A stretch of 64,000 nucleotides of DNA from Pseudomonas asturiensis (GCF_900143095.1 NZ_FRDA01000002.1:310001-374000), one strand, 5' to 3'; shown: positions 55,328 to 64,000, numbered from the stretch's first letter. Translations and numbers: made by a program. Notes: generated from the sequence alone by a model not told the origin.

Positions 55328-56197
55328 CTACCTGACCAGGCCAGAGCCTGCCATGGAAGGCTGGCGATCAGGCGCGTACGACAACGGTTGCTGCAATCGG
55401 GATCTGCCATAGAAACACAGCGCCACCAGCAGCATGCTCAGCCACACCACGATGGCAGCCCAGAAGGTATGCGACATGAAGTGCCAGCCCTGCAGTACCC
55501 GCGTCGTGCCGTAGATCATGCCCAGCACCATAATTGCGCCCAGCAGGAGCCTGGCGTGGTGCCAGCGATAACGACGGGCCACAAAGTACAAGGCAAACAG
55601 GCTGAAGGCACTCGACGCATGACCACCCGGCCAGCAACGCCCCGCGCCAGCTTCGTGCCACAGATTGAAGTTGCGGAACCATTCCACATGAGCCTGGGCT
55701 CCGCCATACAGCGTGGTCTCGACCGGGCAATACACGCTGGTATGACTTTTGAGGAAATGGATCATGCCGGTGCTCACCGCAAAGGCGACGATCACGAACA
55801 GAAAATCCAGCCGGTGCCGGCTGAAGAACTTCAACGGTTTTGCCACTCGGCTACGGCCGACCCAGCGCGTGAGGCGGGCTTGCGGACGCAGTTGCAGCGC
55901 AGGCCACACCAGCGACAACAAAGCCCCGATGATCGCCAGCTCACCCGTCCAGTTGGGAATGATCCGTGCCCAGTTGTGGGTGATCTTTTCGAACAGATGG
56001 CTCTGCCCGACCGGGAAGTTGCCTGCCACCGGGTCGTAAAGCAGGTTGCTCAGCGCGATATCAAGGTGCGTCAGGTCAAAGATCAGGAACACGAGCAGAC
56101 CCGCCAGCAGCGGAATCCCGAGATTGTTGCGATAGAAGGTGTAACGGGATCTGGCGGATGTCTTCAATTCAGTTGCTCGCTGTCGATGTCTGCCCAT
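55328..56197 (-). CDS. PAP2-family membrane phosphatase
   Basis: 289 residues with about six membrane helices (LGIPLLAGLLVFLIFDL, LDFLFVIVAFAVSTGMIHFL). The PAP2 phosphatase motif C1-C2 appears as GRCWPGGHASSAFSLFA and C3 as TTRVLQGWHFMSHTFWA. It probably dephosphorylates a lipid phosphate such as phosphatidic acid, undecaprenyl pyrophosphate or lipid A at the periplasmic face. It overlaps the histidine phosphatase gene by 34 bp and precedes the response regulator by 16 bp. Confidence 0.88.
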   Translation of the reverse strand: MGRHRQRATELKTSARSRYTFYRNNLGIPLLAGLLVFLIFDLTHLDIALSNLLYDPVAGNFPVGQSHLFEKITHNWARIIPNWTGELAIIGALLSLVWPALQLRPQARLTRWVGRSRVAKPLKFFSRHRLDFLFVIVAFAVSTGMIHFLKSHTSVYCPVETTLYGGAQAHVEWFRNFNLWHEAGAGRCWPGGHASSAFSLFALYFVARRYRWHHARLLLGAIMVLGMIYGTTRVLQGWHFMSHTFWAAIVVWLSMLLVALCFYGRSRLQQPLSYAPDRQPSMAGSGLVR

Positions 56198-56880
56198 TGC
56201 CTGGCATTGAGGGATCCAAGGATTTTCGGGGTGTGCGTGCCGTCCACCTGAACGAATACCGCTTCAGCGTAGGCGCTGGCGCGCTCATTGAACGGTACAC
56301 CCAGCTTGCGCTCAAACTGGTCAATGCACCCACTGTGCGTGACCAGGATCAGGTTTTCACCTACGGTCTTGTGCGCCTGCACAGCATTCTTGAAACCGCC
56401 ATTACAGTCGTTGGGCCATGCTTCGTCGCGTACGACATGGCCCGAGATCAGATCGGCTGTCTGCTGGGTGCGAAGCTTGGGGCTGGTGATCATCCTTGCG
56501 TCGACAAACCCGAGTCTTTTCAGGCCGGTGCCCACCGCCACTGCGGCATCACGCCCCTTGAGCGTGATGCCCTGTGCATCGGCCATGCAAGGATTGGTCG
56601 AGCGATCGCAGCGCTCGGCATGCCGGATCATGACCACCACCTCGCCCTGCTTCCAGTGCGCATACAGGCCTGACTGTTTCAGGGCACCTGCGGCTCCCAG
56701 ATCGACCACATGCGTTGCCTTGAAGGCAGTGAAAAACCATACGCCAATGGCCGCAAGGGCTACGACCGCGAGAGCCAGGGCAATGTGCCGATTGGTCAGC
56801 GAAGGTCTTGCGATGGCAAACCTGGACAGCCAGGGTCTGTTGATGACGGCATATTTATTATCGGTTGAACTGCGCGCCAC
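56164..56880 (-). CDS. Membrane-anchored histidine phosphatase (Ais-like)
   Basis: 238 residues. One N-terminal membrane helix (IALALAVVALAAIGVWFFTA) is followed by a periplasmic histidine-phosphatase fold. The phospho-histidine site is H87 in VMIRHAERCDRS, and the second catalytic His is in LILVTHSGCID. The family includes E. coli Ais, which acts on LPS core heptose phosphate. With the PAP2 gene it suggests removal of phosphate from LPS or lipids. Confidence 0.85.
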   Translation of the reverse strand: MARSSTDNKYAVINRPWLSRFAIARPSLTNRHIALALAVVALAAIGVWFFTAFKATHVVDLGAAGALKQSGLYAHWKQGEVVVMIRHAERCDRSTNPCMADAQGITLKGRDAAVAVGTGLKRLGFVDARMITSPKLRTQQTADLISGHVVRDEAWPNDCNGGFKNAVQAHKTVGENLILVTHSGCIDQFERKLGVPFNERASAYAEAVFVQVDGTHTPKILGSLNARQWADIDSEQLN

Positions 56881-56953
56881 GGGGCCGCTCCTGTACTGGT
56901 CATCAGCGTGATTTCAGCTGGGGCCAAGATAGGGACGACCTCGTTCGGACGCG

Positions 56954-56980
56954 GTGAAGAAGATGTGAAAAAGACGTTGC
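56954..56980 (-). promoter_or_regulatory. Candidate ColR-type / tandem response-regulator site
   Basis: On the minus strand 56980-56965 reads GCAACGTCTTTTTCAC. It matches the Pseudomonas putida ColR consensus as I remember it (YYNASNNYTTTTTSAC) at all but one position. A second TTCAC lies exactly 11 bp further (56958-56954), as OmpR-family dimers prefer. It is about 75 bp before the histidine phosphatase start. Confidence 0.45.
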
Positions 56981-57416
56981 AACCCATTGGCTCACGGTCG
57001 CGCCCCAAAACGCCCCCGCCCGATGAAAGCCCCGTGCCATCATGCCTCCAGGCCATGTACCGCGCTTGACTGCGCCGCGCCACGCATCTTGTGAAAAATA
57101 TTTCAGGTTGCGTTTCATCAGGCGCAGTGCAGAAAAGGGCCGCCGGGCGCCCCGTCTCTGCCGTCGTGAGCCGTGGGCACCCCTGCAAACGTCGCATCAT
57201 CACAAAAGGTATGACGACTTTATAGGTGTCATATCACCCCGAACGCCTGTAAACCCGCCATTACCTCCAGACAACCCCCTAAAACCACAGCCAAATATCA
57301 CAACAAGTCATCATACGACCCTTGACATCGTCCTACAAAAGCGCAAATACTCGCTCAACGTTGTATGACGACATACTATAAATCTGCAAATAACTACAAT
57401 AACGCTGAAGGCCCTC
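56981..57416 (+). promoter_or_regulatory. Promoter and operator region of the enolase-ABC operon
   Basis: TTGACA (57322-57327) and AATACT (57346-57351), 18 bp apart, form a plausible promoter. Just downstream GTATG-ACGA-CATAC (57363-57376) is a perfect inverted repeat where a repressor would block initiation. Its GTATGACGAC arm recurs at 57209-57218 and, inverted with one change, at 57307-57316. No gene is supportable in the rest of this spacer. Confidence 0.55.
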
Positions 57417-58571
57417 ATGAATATCACCTCGGTCAGTGTCGACGTCTTTACCTTCCCCTCTCGACGCGCTGTAGACAGCGCAGGGCACGCCCACCCCGGC
57501 GAAGAAAAACCGGTCAGGATGGCCATGCTGCGTATCGCGTGCGACGACGGCAGCGAAGGCTTCTCCTTTGGCCCACCCGAATTGATCCGACCTCACATCA
57601 TCGAATCCTTTGTGAAAAAGGTAGTGGTCGGTCAGAACCCGATGAATCGGGAAAAGATCTGGCAGGAACTGGCCCACTGGCAACGCGGCAGCGCCAGTCA
57701 GTTCACCGACCGTGCGCTGGCACTGGTGGAGCAGGCACTGTGGGATCTGGCAGGACGCGCCCTGAAACAACCCGTCCACCAACTGCTCGGCGGTTATCGC
57801 GACAAGGTCCTGGCCTATGGCTCGACCATGTGTGGCGATGACCTGCCAGGCGGTCTTTCCACGCCGGACGAGTACGGCCAGTTCGCCGAGAAGCTGGTGC
57901 AGCGCGGCTATAAAGGCATCAAGCTGCATACCTGGATGCCACCGATCTCGTTCGCACCCGATCCACGTATGGATGTGCAGGCCTGCGCAGCAGTGCGTGA
58001 AGCGGTCGGCCCGGACATCGCCCTGATGCTCGACGGTTATCACTGGTACAGCCGCACCGATGCGCTATACATCGGGCGCGAACTGCAGAAGCTCGATTTT
58101 GCCTGGTTTGAAGAGCCGATGATGGAAGACTCGGCCGAATCCTATACCTGGCTGGCGGCCAATCTGGACATCCCGGTGCTCGGACCGGAAAGCATCGCAG
58201 GCAAATACCACAGCCGCGCCAACTGGGTGGCCAACAAATCCTGTGACATCCTGCGCGCTGGCGTGGCCGGAGTCGGGGGTATCGGACCGTGCCTGAAAGT
58301 CGCGCACCTGGCCGAATCGTTTGGCATGGATTGCGAGGTGCACGGCAACGGTGCGGCCAATCTGGCGGTGGTGGGCGCAATCAGCAACTGTCGCTGGTAC
58401 GAACGAGGCCTGCTGCATCCGTTCCTCGAATACGATGACGTGCCGGCCTATCTCAATACGCTGGTCGACCCAATGGACAAAGACGGCTTCGTACACCTCA
58501 GCGAAAAACCCGGACTGGGCGAAGACATCAACTTCAGCTACATCGAGACCCATACCGTGCAACGCTACTGA
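57417..58571 (+). CDS. Mandelate racemase-type enolase superfamily enzyme
   Basis: 384 residues. The enolase-superfamily metal ligands are D206, E232 and E258. The acid-base groups are K169-L-H171 on the second strand and the D277/H309 dyad (CDILRAG, CEVHGNG). A His-Asp dyad is diagnostic of the mandelate racemase subgroup, mostly acid-sugar dehydratases. The second strand shows KxH in place of the more common KxK. It heads the operon with an oligopeptide-type ABC importer, so the importer may bring in its substrate. The substrate is unknown. Confidence 0.87.
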   Translation: MNITSVSVDVFTFPSRRAVDSAGHAHPGEEKPVRMAMLRIACDDGSEGFSFGPPELIRPHIIESFVKKVVVGQNPMNREKIWQELAHWQRGSASQFTDRALALVEQALWDLAGRALKQPVHQLLGGYRDKVLAYGSTMCGDDLPGGLSTPDEYGQFAEKLVQRGYKGIKLHTWMPPISFAPDPRMDVQACAAVREAVGPDIALMLDGYHWYSRTDALYIGRELQKLDFAWFEEPMMEDSAESYTWLAANLDIPVLGPESIAGKYHSRANWVANKSCDILRAGVAGVGGIGPCLKVAHLAESFGMDCEVHGNGAANLAVVGAISNCRWYERGLLHPFLEYDDVPAYLNTLVDPMDKDGFVHLSEKPGLGEDINFSYIETHTVQRY

Positions 58572-58661
58572 CAGGCGGTACCACGAAGGGTACTCGCCGC
58601 GCCCTTCGCGAAAGTGTTCGACAAGCAAGCGTCTTAATAACTATAAAAAAGGACCGCACCC

Positions 58662-60284
58662 ATGAAGCTCTGGCCCCAGCGCCTGCCCTGGCTGCTTTGC
58701 CTCGCCTTGACGGCGACATTCATGCACACCCCGCCCGCTCTGGCGCGCGGCGAAACACCGGTCGACCAACTGGTGGTCGGCATGAGCATGATCAACCTGT
58801 TGTCTCTCGATCCTGCCGGTGCGACCGGACTGGAAGTCGCCGAGGTCAATGCCAATGTGTACGACATGCTGCTGGAGCAGGACGCGGCCAAACCCGACCA
58901 GTTAATTCCTGCTCTGGCCGAGCGCTGGGAGATCAGCCCTGATCGCATGCGTCTGACCTTTCATCTGCGTCCAGGCGTCATCTTTCACTCCGGCAACCCG
59001 CTGACCGCCCAGGATGTCGTCTGGTCGCTGCAACGTGTCGTGACGCTTAACAAGGCCCTGGCCTCGACCTGGAAGGCGTACGGCTACACCGCAAAAAATG
59101 TCGGCGAACTGATGCGCACCGAAGGCCCGTCCACCTTCGTCCTCGACCTGCCCAAACCTACCGATCCGATGCTGGTGCTCAACACCCTCGCGACCTCGCC
59201 AAGCGCCTTTGTCATTGATCGCCTCACGGCACTCAAGCACGCCAAAGGCGATGATCTCGGTGCTGGCTGGCTGACCACCAACACGGCAGGGTCCGGCGCA
59301 TTCAAGCTCGACATCTGGCGCGCCAACGATGTGATCCTCATGAGCCGTTTCGATCAGTACTGGCGCGGTCCGGCCAAGATGCGCCGCGTGATCATGCGCA
59401 ACATGACCGAGTCCCAGGCCTTGCGCCTGATGGTCGAACGCGGCGATCTGGACGTGGCACGCGGTATGGCCGCCACCGACATCAAGGCCCTGACCCGCTC
59501 GGATCAAGTCACGGTGCAGACCATCCCGCGCGGTACCCTTTATTACATTGCCATGAGCATGGAGCAGCCGCTGTTTCAGGACATCCGTGTGCGTCAGGCG
59601 ATCCGCTCACTGATCGACTATCAGGGCATCAACAACGTGGTCATGCCGCACTACGGAGTGGCCAACCAGCGCCCGCTGCAACTGGGCCTGCCTGCCCGTC
59701 TCGACGATCCAGGCTATGCGCTCGATGTCGCGCAAGCCAGGCGCCTGCTGGCCGAGGCCGGGTACCCGGAGGGCTTCAAGATCACTATCCGCTCGCTGAC
59801 CGATTCGCCCTTCATCAACATCGCAACCAGCCTGCAATCGACGCTGGCGCAGGCAGGCATCCACGCCAACATCATCACCGGCACCGGTAACCAGATCTAC
59901 GGCGCGATGCGTGACCGGCGCTTCGACATTCTGGTCGGTCGTGGTGGCGGCGGCGCCGAACGTCACCCTCACTCCAGCCTGCGCGCACTGATCTACAACC
60001 CCGACAACCGCGAAGAAGCCCGGCTGAGCAACTTTCAGGGCTGGCGCACCTCGTTCTACAACGCCGAGATCAATCAATTGATCGAGCAGGCCGAGCGTGA
60101 ACGCGATCCAGGGCAACAACTGACGGACTACCAGCGCATTCAGACGCTCTACGACCAGAAAGCCGGGCCGATCATGCCGGTGTCGCAGATGACCGACGAA
60201 GTGGTGATTCACGCCGACGTACGTGAATACCTGGGGCACAGCGCCGCCACCACGCGACTGCGTGACGTCTACAAGCAACGCTGA
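58662..60284 (+). CDS. ABC transporter substrate-binding protein, family 5 (Dpp/Opp type)
   Basis: 540 residues. The signal peptide (LPWLLCLALTATFMHTPPALA) is followed by an SBP_bac_5 domain (LIPALAERWEISPDRMRLTF, HLRPGVIFHSGNPLTAQDVV, IRSLIDYQGINNVVMPHYGV). It captures peptides, opines or sugar acids in the periplasm. AAGGA precedes the ATG. It begins the importer genes after the enolase. Confidence 0.9.
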   Translation: MKLWPQRLPWLLCLALTATFMHTPPALARGETPVDQLVVGMSMINLLSLDPAGATGLEVAEVNANVYDMLLEQDAAKPDQLIPALAERWEISPDRMRLTFHLRPGVIFHSGNPLTAQDVVWSLQRVVTLNKALASTWKAYGYTAKNVGELMRTEGPSTFVLDLPKPTDPMLVLNTLATSPSAFVIDRLTALKHAKGDDLGAGWLTTNTAGSGAFKLDIWRANDVILMSRFDQYWRGPAKMRRVIMRNMTESQALRLMVERGDLDVARGMAATDIKALTRSDQVTVQTIPRGTLYYIAMSMEQPLFQDIRVRQAIRSLIDYQGINNVVMPHYGVANQRPLQLGLPARLDDPGYALDVAQARRLLAEAGYPEGFKITIRSLTDSPFINIATSLQSTLAQAGIHANIITGTGNQIYGAMRDRRFDILVGRGGGGAERHPHSSLRALIYNPDNREEARLSNFQGWRTSFYNAEINQLIEQAERERDPGQQLTDYQRIQTLYDQKAGPIMPVSQMTDEVVIHADVREYLGHSAATTRLRDVYKQR

Positions 60285-60325
60285 ACACACGCGTTCAATC
60301 GCTCAAGCCAAGGCAGGAATACACC

Positions 60326-61363
60326 ATGTCGAGTGCATCGATTTCATTTTGGAGCAGTCGGGTCGCCCACGGCACCCGTCGCAGCGGATCAGTGGCGGCG
60401 ACCCTGTTCGGACTGCTGTTGCTCACTTTCTTCATCGGCCGGGTCATGCCGCTGGACCCGGTACTGGCCATCGTCGGACCGGACGCAGACGCAGCCGCGT
60501 ACGCCCAGGCCTATCAGGAATTGGGTCTGGACAAGCCGCTGACCACCCAGTTTGTCATGTACCTCAAGGACCTGCTGCACGGCGATCTGGGCAAGGCGCT
60601 GCTGACCGGGCATCCGGTGATCGACGACATCGCGCGTGTGTTCCCGGCCACTCTGGAACTGGCAACCCTGGCGATCCTGTTCGGCGTGCTGATCGGCCTG
60701 CCACTGGGCGTCTATGCCGCAACCCATCAAGGTCGCGCCGCAGACCACGTCGCTCGGGTCATCACCTTGTTCGGTTACTCAACACCGATCTTCTGGCTGG
60801 GCATGATGGCTTTTCTGGTGTTCTACGCCTGGCTGGGCTGGGCAGGCGGCGTCGGGCGCATCGGTCTGGCCTACGACGGCCTGATCGAAACCCGCACCGG
60901 CCTGCTGCTGATTGACACCGCGCTGTCCGGCGACTGGGAGGCGTTTCGCAGCGCGCTGCGCCATATTCTGCTGCCTGCCGTGATCCTGAGTTTCAACTCC
61001 GTCGCCTACATCAGCCGCATGACCCGCAGCTTCATGCTCGAACAGTTGTCGCAGGAGTACATCATCACCGCGCGGGTGAAAGGCCTGTCGCAACGGCGCA
61101 TCGTCTGGGGCCATGCGTTCCGCAACATTCGCGTGCAGTTGCTGACCATCGTCGCCCTTGCCTACGGCGGCCTGCTGGAAGGCGCGGTGCTGATCGAGAC
61201 CGTGTTTGCCTGGCCCGGCTTCGGCCAGTACCTGACCAGTAGCCTGCTACTGGGCGATATGAATGCGGTGATGGCCTGCGTGCTGCTGATTGGTTTGATC
61301 TTCGTGGTCCTGAACCAGATCAGTGACGCCCTCTACAAAGTCTTCGACCCGAGAACCCGCTGA
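60326..61363 (+). CDS. ABC transporter permease, DppB type
   Basis: 345 residues. Six membrane helices and the EAA-type cytoplasmic loop (RVKGLSQRRIVWGHAFRNIR) are present. The FGYSTPIFWLGMMAFLVFYA segment is typical of DppB/OppB. It overlaps the next permease by one base (TGATG). Confidence 0.92.
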   Translation: MSSASISFWSSRVAHGTRRSGSVAATLFGLLLLTFFIGRVMPLDPVLAIVGPDADAAAYAQAYQELGLDKPLTTQFVMYLKDLLHGDLGKALLTGHPVIDDIARVFPATLELATLAILFGVLIGLPLGVYAATHQGRAADHVARVITLFGYSTPIFWLGMMAFLVFYAWLGWAGGVGRIGLAYDGLIETRTGLLLIDTALSGDWEAFRSALRHILLPAVILSFNSVAYISRMTRSFMLEQLSQEYIITARVKGLSQRRIVWGHAFRNIRVQLLTIVALAYGGLLEGAVLIETVFAWPGFGQYLTSSLLLGDMNAVMACVLLIGLIFVVLNQISDALYKVFDPRTR

Positions 61364-62268
61364 TGACCACTTCCATGACAAGCAGCGCCAAACCCGCCTT
61401 TCAGGCGCCCACGTCGAGCCTGGCAGCCTTCGCCACCAGCAGTGCGCGGCTGATGCGTTTTCTGCTGCGCAACCCGATGACCCTGGCAGGACTGATCGTG
61501 ATCAGCACGCTGATGATCGTCGCCCTGTTCGCGCCCTGGATCGCGACCCATGATCCGCTCGCTCAGGACCTGTCCGCTGCGTTGCGCAGCCCTGGCGCGC
61601 AGAACTGGTTCGGCACCGATGAGTACGGCCGCGATGTATTCAGCCGCCTGGTGTATGGCTCGCGCATCACGCTGTACATCGTGATGCTGGTGACGGTGAT
61701 CGTCGGCCCCATCGGCCTGATGATCGGCACAGTGTCAGGCTACTTCGGTGGCTGGGTGGACAGCCTGTTCATGCGCATCACCGACATTTTCATCTCATTC
61801 CCGAGCCTGGTGCTGGCGCTGGCCTTCATCGCGGCGCTGGGCCCTGGCCTCGAGCATGCCGTGATCGCCATCGCTCTCACCGCCTGGCCGCCGATTGCCC
61901 GGCTGGCAAGGGCCGAAACCCTGTCGCTGCGCAACGCCGATTTCGTGGTGGCGGTGAAACTGCAGGGCGCATCGTCGTTGCGGATCATCGCTCGCCACAT
62001 CATTCCGATGTGCCTGTCCTCGGTGATCATCCGCCTGACCATGAACATGGCCAGCATCATACTCACCGCCGCGGCATTGGGTTTTCTGGGCCTTGGCGCT
62101 CAGGCACCGCTGCCGGAATGGGGCGCAATGATCTCCAGCGGTCGCCGCTACATGCTGGAAAGCTGGTGGCTGGTGGCCGCACCCGGCGCGACCATCATGC
62201 TGGTCAGCCTGGCGTTCAACCTGCTGGGTGACGGCCTGCGCGACGTACTCGATCCACGCAGCGAATGA
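61363..62268 (+). CDS. ABC transporter permease, DppC type
   Basis: 301 residues. OppC-N motif FAPWIATHDPLAQDLSAALR, then the FGTDEYGRDVFSRLVYGSRI signature, and EAA loop VAVKLQGASSLRIIARHI. Translationally coupled to the first permease. Together they form the inner-membrane channel. Confidence 0.92.
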   Translation: MTTSMTSSAKPAFQAPTSSLAAFATSSARLMRFLLRNPMTLAGLIVISTLMIVALFAPWIATHDPLAQDLSAALRSPGAQNWFGTDEYGRDVFSRLVYGSRITLYIVMLVTVIVGPIGLMIGTVSGYFGGWVDSLFMRITDIFISFPSLVLALAFIAALGPGLEHAVIAIALTAWPPIARLARAETLSLRNADFVVAVKLQGASSLRIIARHIIPMCLSSVIIRLTMNMASIILTAAALGFLGLGAQAPLPEWGAMISSGRRYMLESWWLVAAPGATIMLVSLAFNLLGDGLRDVLDPRSE

Positions 62269-62288
62269 CATTAATAAGGACGACAACC

Positions 62289-63128
62289 ATGTCTGAGATA
62301 AAGCTTGCGGTAGAAGATTTGCGGGTCGAGTTCCACAACGCCGGCAAGACCACGGCGGCGGTACGCGACGTGTCGTTCACGCTGGGCCGCGAAAAGCTGG
62401 CGATTGTCGGCGAATCCGGTTCGGGCAAGTCCACGGTGGGCCGCAGCCTGCTGCGCCTGCACCCGGCCAGCGCGCGCATCACCGCCACGACCCTGCGCTT
62501 CGGCAACGTCAACCTGCTCGAATGCAGCGAAAAACAGATCCAGGGCATTCGTGGACGGCGCATGTCGATGATCATGCAGGACCCCAAATACTCGCTCAAT
62601 CCAGTGATCAAGGTCGGCGAGCAGATCGCCGAAGCGTACCTGGCGCACCACAAGGTGTCGCGAAAGGAAGCCCGCGAACGCACCCTGGAGATGCTCGCCA
62701 AGGTCCACATCCGTGAACCTGCCCGCGTCTACGAACTTTATCCGCACGAAGTGTCGGGCGGCATGGGCCAGCGGATCATGATCGCAATGATGGTGATCAC
62801 CGATCCGCAAGTGATCATCGCCGACGAGCCGACCTCGGCACTGGATGTCTCGGTGCGTCGCCAGGTGCTCAATGTGCTGGAAGAGCTGGTCAGCGAGCGG
62901 GATCTCGGGCCGATTTTCATCAGTCACGACCTGAACATGGTGCGCCACTTCTGCGACCGTGTGCTGGTGATGTACGCGGGACGCGTTGTGGAATCGCTCA
63001 AGGCCGACGAACTGGATCAGGCTCGCCACCCTTACACCCAAGGCTTGCTCGCGGCACTGCCCAGCCTGGATCGTCCGCGCGCCATCCTGCCGGTACTGCA
63101 GCGCGATCCCCTCTGGCTCACTCACTGA
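62289..63128 (+). CDS. ABC transporter ATP-binding protein, DppD type
   Basis: The start at 62289, with AAGGAC in front, gives 279 residues. Walker A is GESGSGKSTVG, the signature is SGGMGQRI, and Walker B is VIIADEPTSALDV. The C-terminal oligopeptide-type tail is short (PSLDRPRAILPVLQ) and lacks the usual Cys-rich extension. It pairs with the next ATPase. Confidence 0.92.
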   Translation: MSEIKLAVEDLRVEFHNAGKTTAAVRDVSFTLGREKLAIVGESGSGKSTVGRSLLRLHPASARITATTLRFGNVNLLECSEKQIQGIRGRRMSMIMQDPKYSLNPVIKVGEQIAEAYLAHHKVSRKEARERTLEMLAKVHIREPARVYELYPHEVSGGMGQRIMIAMMVITDPQVIIADEPTSALDVSVRRQVLNVLEELVSERDLGPIFISHDLNMVRHFCDRVLVMYAGRVVESLKADELDQARHPYTQGLLAALPSLDRPRAILPVLQRDPLWLTH

Positions 63129-63138
63129 GAACGCTCCC

Positions 63139-63903
63139 ATGGCAATGATTGAAGTCAATTCACTGAACCTGAGCTTCGGCACCGGTGCTGCGTTGAATCA
63201 GGTACTGAGCGACGTCAACCTGCACGTCGAGCAAGGCCAGTCGTTCGGGCTGGTCGGCGAGTCAGGGTCGGGCAAGACCACGGTACTGCGCTGCCTGGCC
63301 GGTCAATATCACCACTGGACCGGCGCATTGAGCGTCGCAGGCCAAAAGGTTGGGCGCACGCTCGACGCGAGTCATTACCGCACCGTGCAAATGGTGTTTC
63401 AGGACCCCTACGCCTCGTTACATCCGCGTCACACCATTGACGCGGCACTCAAGGAACCGCTGAGCATCCACAAGATCGATCAGCGTGACCGTCGCGTCTG
63501 CGACGTGCTGAACCGTGTCGGCCTCAATGAAAGCTTTCGCTTTCGCTATCCGCATCAACTGTCCGGCGGACAGCGGCAGCGGGTTGCAATTGCCAGGGCC
63601 TTGATTCTGGAGCCGCGCGTGTTGCTGCTGGATGAGCCGACCTCGGCGCTCGACGTCTCGGTGCAGGCTGAAATCCTTAACCTGCTGGCGGACCTGCGCC
63701 AGCAGCAAGGCCTGACCTACCTCATGGTGACGCACGACCTGGGCGTGGTCGCGCATCTGTGCGACCGGGTGGCGGTCATGCAGCAAGGCCGGATCGTGGA
63801 AACCCTCGACAGCCATCAGTTGAGCAACGATCAGGCGCAGCACGACTACTCGCGACTGCTGATCCAGGCCAGTCGCGACATGGATGTGCGCCCGAGCGGC
63901 TGA
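63139..63903 (+). CDS. ABC transporter ATP-binding protein, DppF type
   Basis: 254 residues from the ATG at 63139. Walker A GESGSGKTTVLRCL, signature LSGGQRQRVAIARA, Walker B VLLLDEPTSALDV, and the D-loop and His switch are intact. It ends right after the core domain, without the DppF C-terminal tail. It completes the SBP-permease-permease-ATPase-ATPase set. Confidence 0.92.
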   Translation: MAMIEVNSLNLSFGTGAALNQVLSDVNLHVEQGQSFGLVGESGSGKTTVLRCLAGQYHHWTGALSVAGQKVGRTLDASHYRTVQMVFQDPYASLHPRHTIDAALKEPLSIHKIDQRDRRVCDVLNRVGLNESFRFRYPHQLSGGQRQRVAIARALILEPRVLLLDEPTSALDVSVQAEILNLLADLRQQQGLTYLMVTHDLGVVAHLCDRVAVMQQGRIVETLDSHQLSNDQAQHDYSRLLIQASRDMDVRPSG

Positions 63904-63906
63904 CCG

Positions 63907-63999
63907 CTACAGGTCGCCTCCCAGAAAACCCTGCTGCCAGTGTGATCCCTGGCCGAATCGGCTATCGGATCCGGCTGCCTGCGATTTACCTGAAAACCC
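63907..63999 (-). CDS. 3' end of a gene on the opposite strand, product unknown
   Basis: On the minus strand an open frame from the window edge ends at TAG (63907-63909) with QGSHWQQGFLGGDL. It gives about 30 codons with no stop. It is convergent with the ABC operon. I do not recognise it, and 30 codons are few, so the call is weak. Confidence 0.35.
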   Translation of the reverse strand, partial: GFSGKSQAAGSDSRFGQGSHWQQGFLGGDL

Positions 64000-64000
64000 T

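Noticed and set aside
57042..57368. 108-codon frame in the spacer before the enolase gene
   Set aside because: No ribosome binding site or family resemblance, and it spans the predicted promoter.

Overview
This window looks like chromosomal DNA of a fluorescent pseudomonad, most likely the Pseudomonas syringae group (inference). The support is a high-GC, gene-dense layout, a PrrF-type iron-responsive sRNA behind a Fur box, REP/REPIN-like palindromes, a split pqiA-pqiA-pqiB-pqiC operon, a GapN-type dehydrogenase and a protealysin/emfourin pair. I see no prophage, insertion sequence, CRISPR array, rRNA or replication origin. One tRNA (Asn) is present.

Layout. 1-1500: end of an Lrp/AsnC regulator, the Fur-controlled PrrF sRNA, and a Fur-box gene fusing a sigma region-4 helix-turn-helix to a FecR N-terminal domain. 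1.6-6.1 kb: an M14 cytosolic-type carboxypeptidase, a divergent MFS/TetR pair and an LRR-protein kinase fusion. 6.1-9.1 kb: a YebC-family protein and an orphan VgrG. 9.1-15.7 kb: enoyl-CoA hydratase and thiolase, a LEA-type lipoprotein, a nitrilase, small envelope proteins, then a protealysin-like M4 protease with its emfourin inhibitor. 16-19.5 kb: the Pqi lipid-transport operon. 19.8-28 kb: mostly single regulators and enzymes (XRE, methyltransferase, LysR/pirin, sugar MFS, GlxA-type AraC, DUF1348, GAF histidine kinase). 28.4-31.7 kb: a glycosyltransferase plus debranching-enzyme pair. 31.8-35.4 kb: a MocR regulator, a 27-residue membrane peptide, a decayed RND pump fragment and an acyl-CoA synthetase. 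35.4-39 kb: an AT-rich spacer with a 15-bp tandem repeat, then a small secreted protein apparently coupled to a GH3/PA14 beta-glucosidase. 39-45.3 kb: MATE/TetR, tRNA-Asn, gapN and a chemoreceptor.

45.6-56.9 kb is the most coherent and interesting block. A minus-strand set (TonB-dependent receptor, dual-domain beta-propeller phytase, ExbB, ExbD, TonB) looks like a self-contained phytate or organophosphate acquisition system. Candidate Pho boxes with the expected 7-4-7 geometry lie on both sides of its divergent promoter region. The second one faces a degenerate GGDEF protein and an AraC regulator. Converging on these is a histidine phosphatase - PAP2 phosphatase - response regulator operon with no histidine kinase beside it. 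Its upstream region holds a site resembling the Pseudomonas ColR box.

57-64 kb: an enolase-superfamily acid-sugar dehydratase or racemase heads a probable operon with a complete DppABCDF-type ABC importer. Repeated GTATGACGAC-type elements and a perfect inverted repeat lie at its promoter. The window closes just inside the 3' end of a gene on the other strand.
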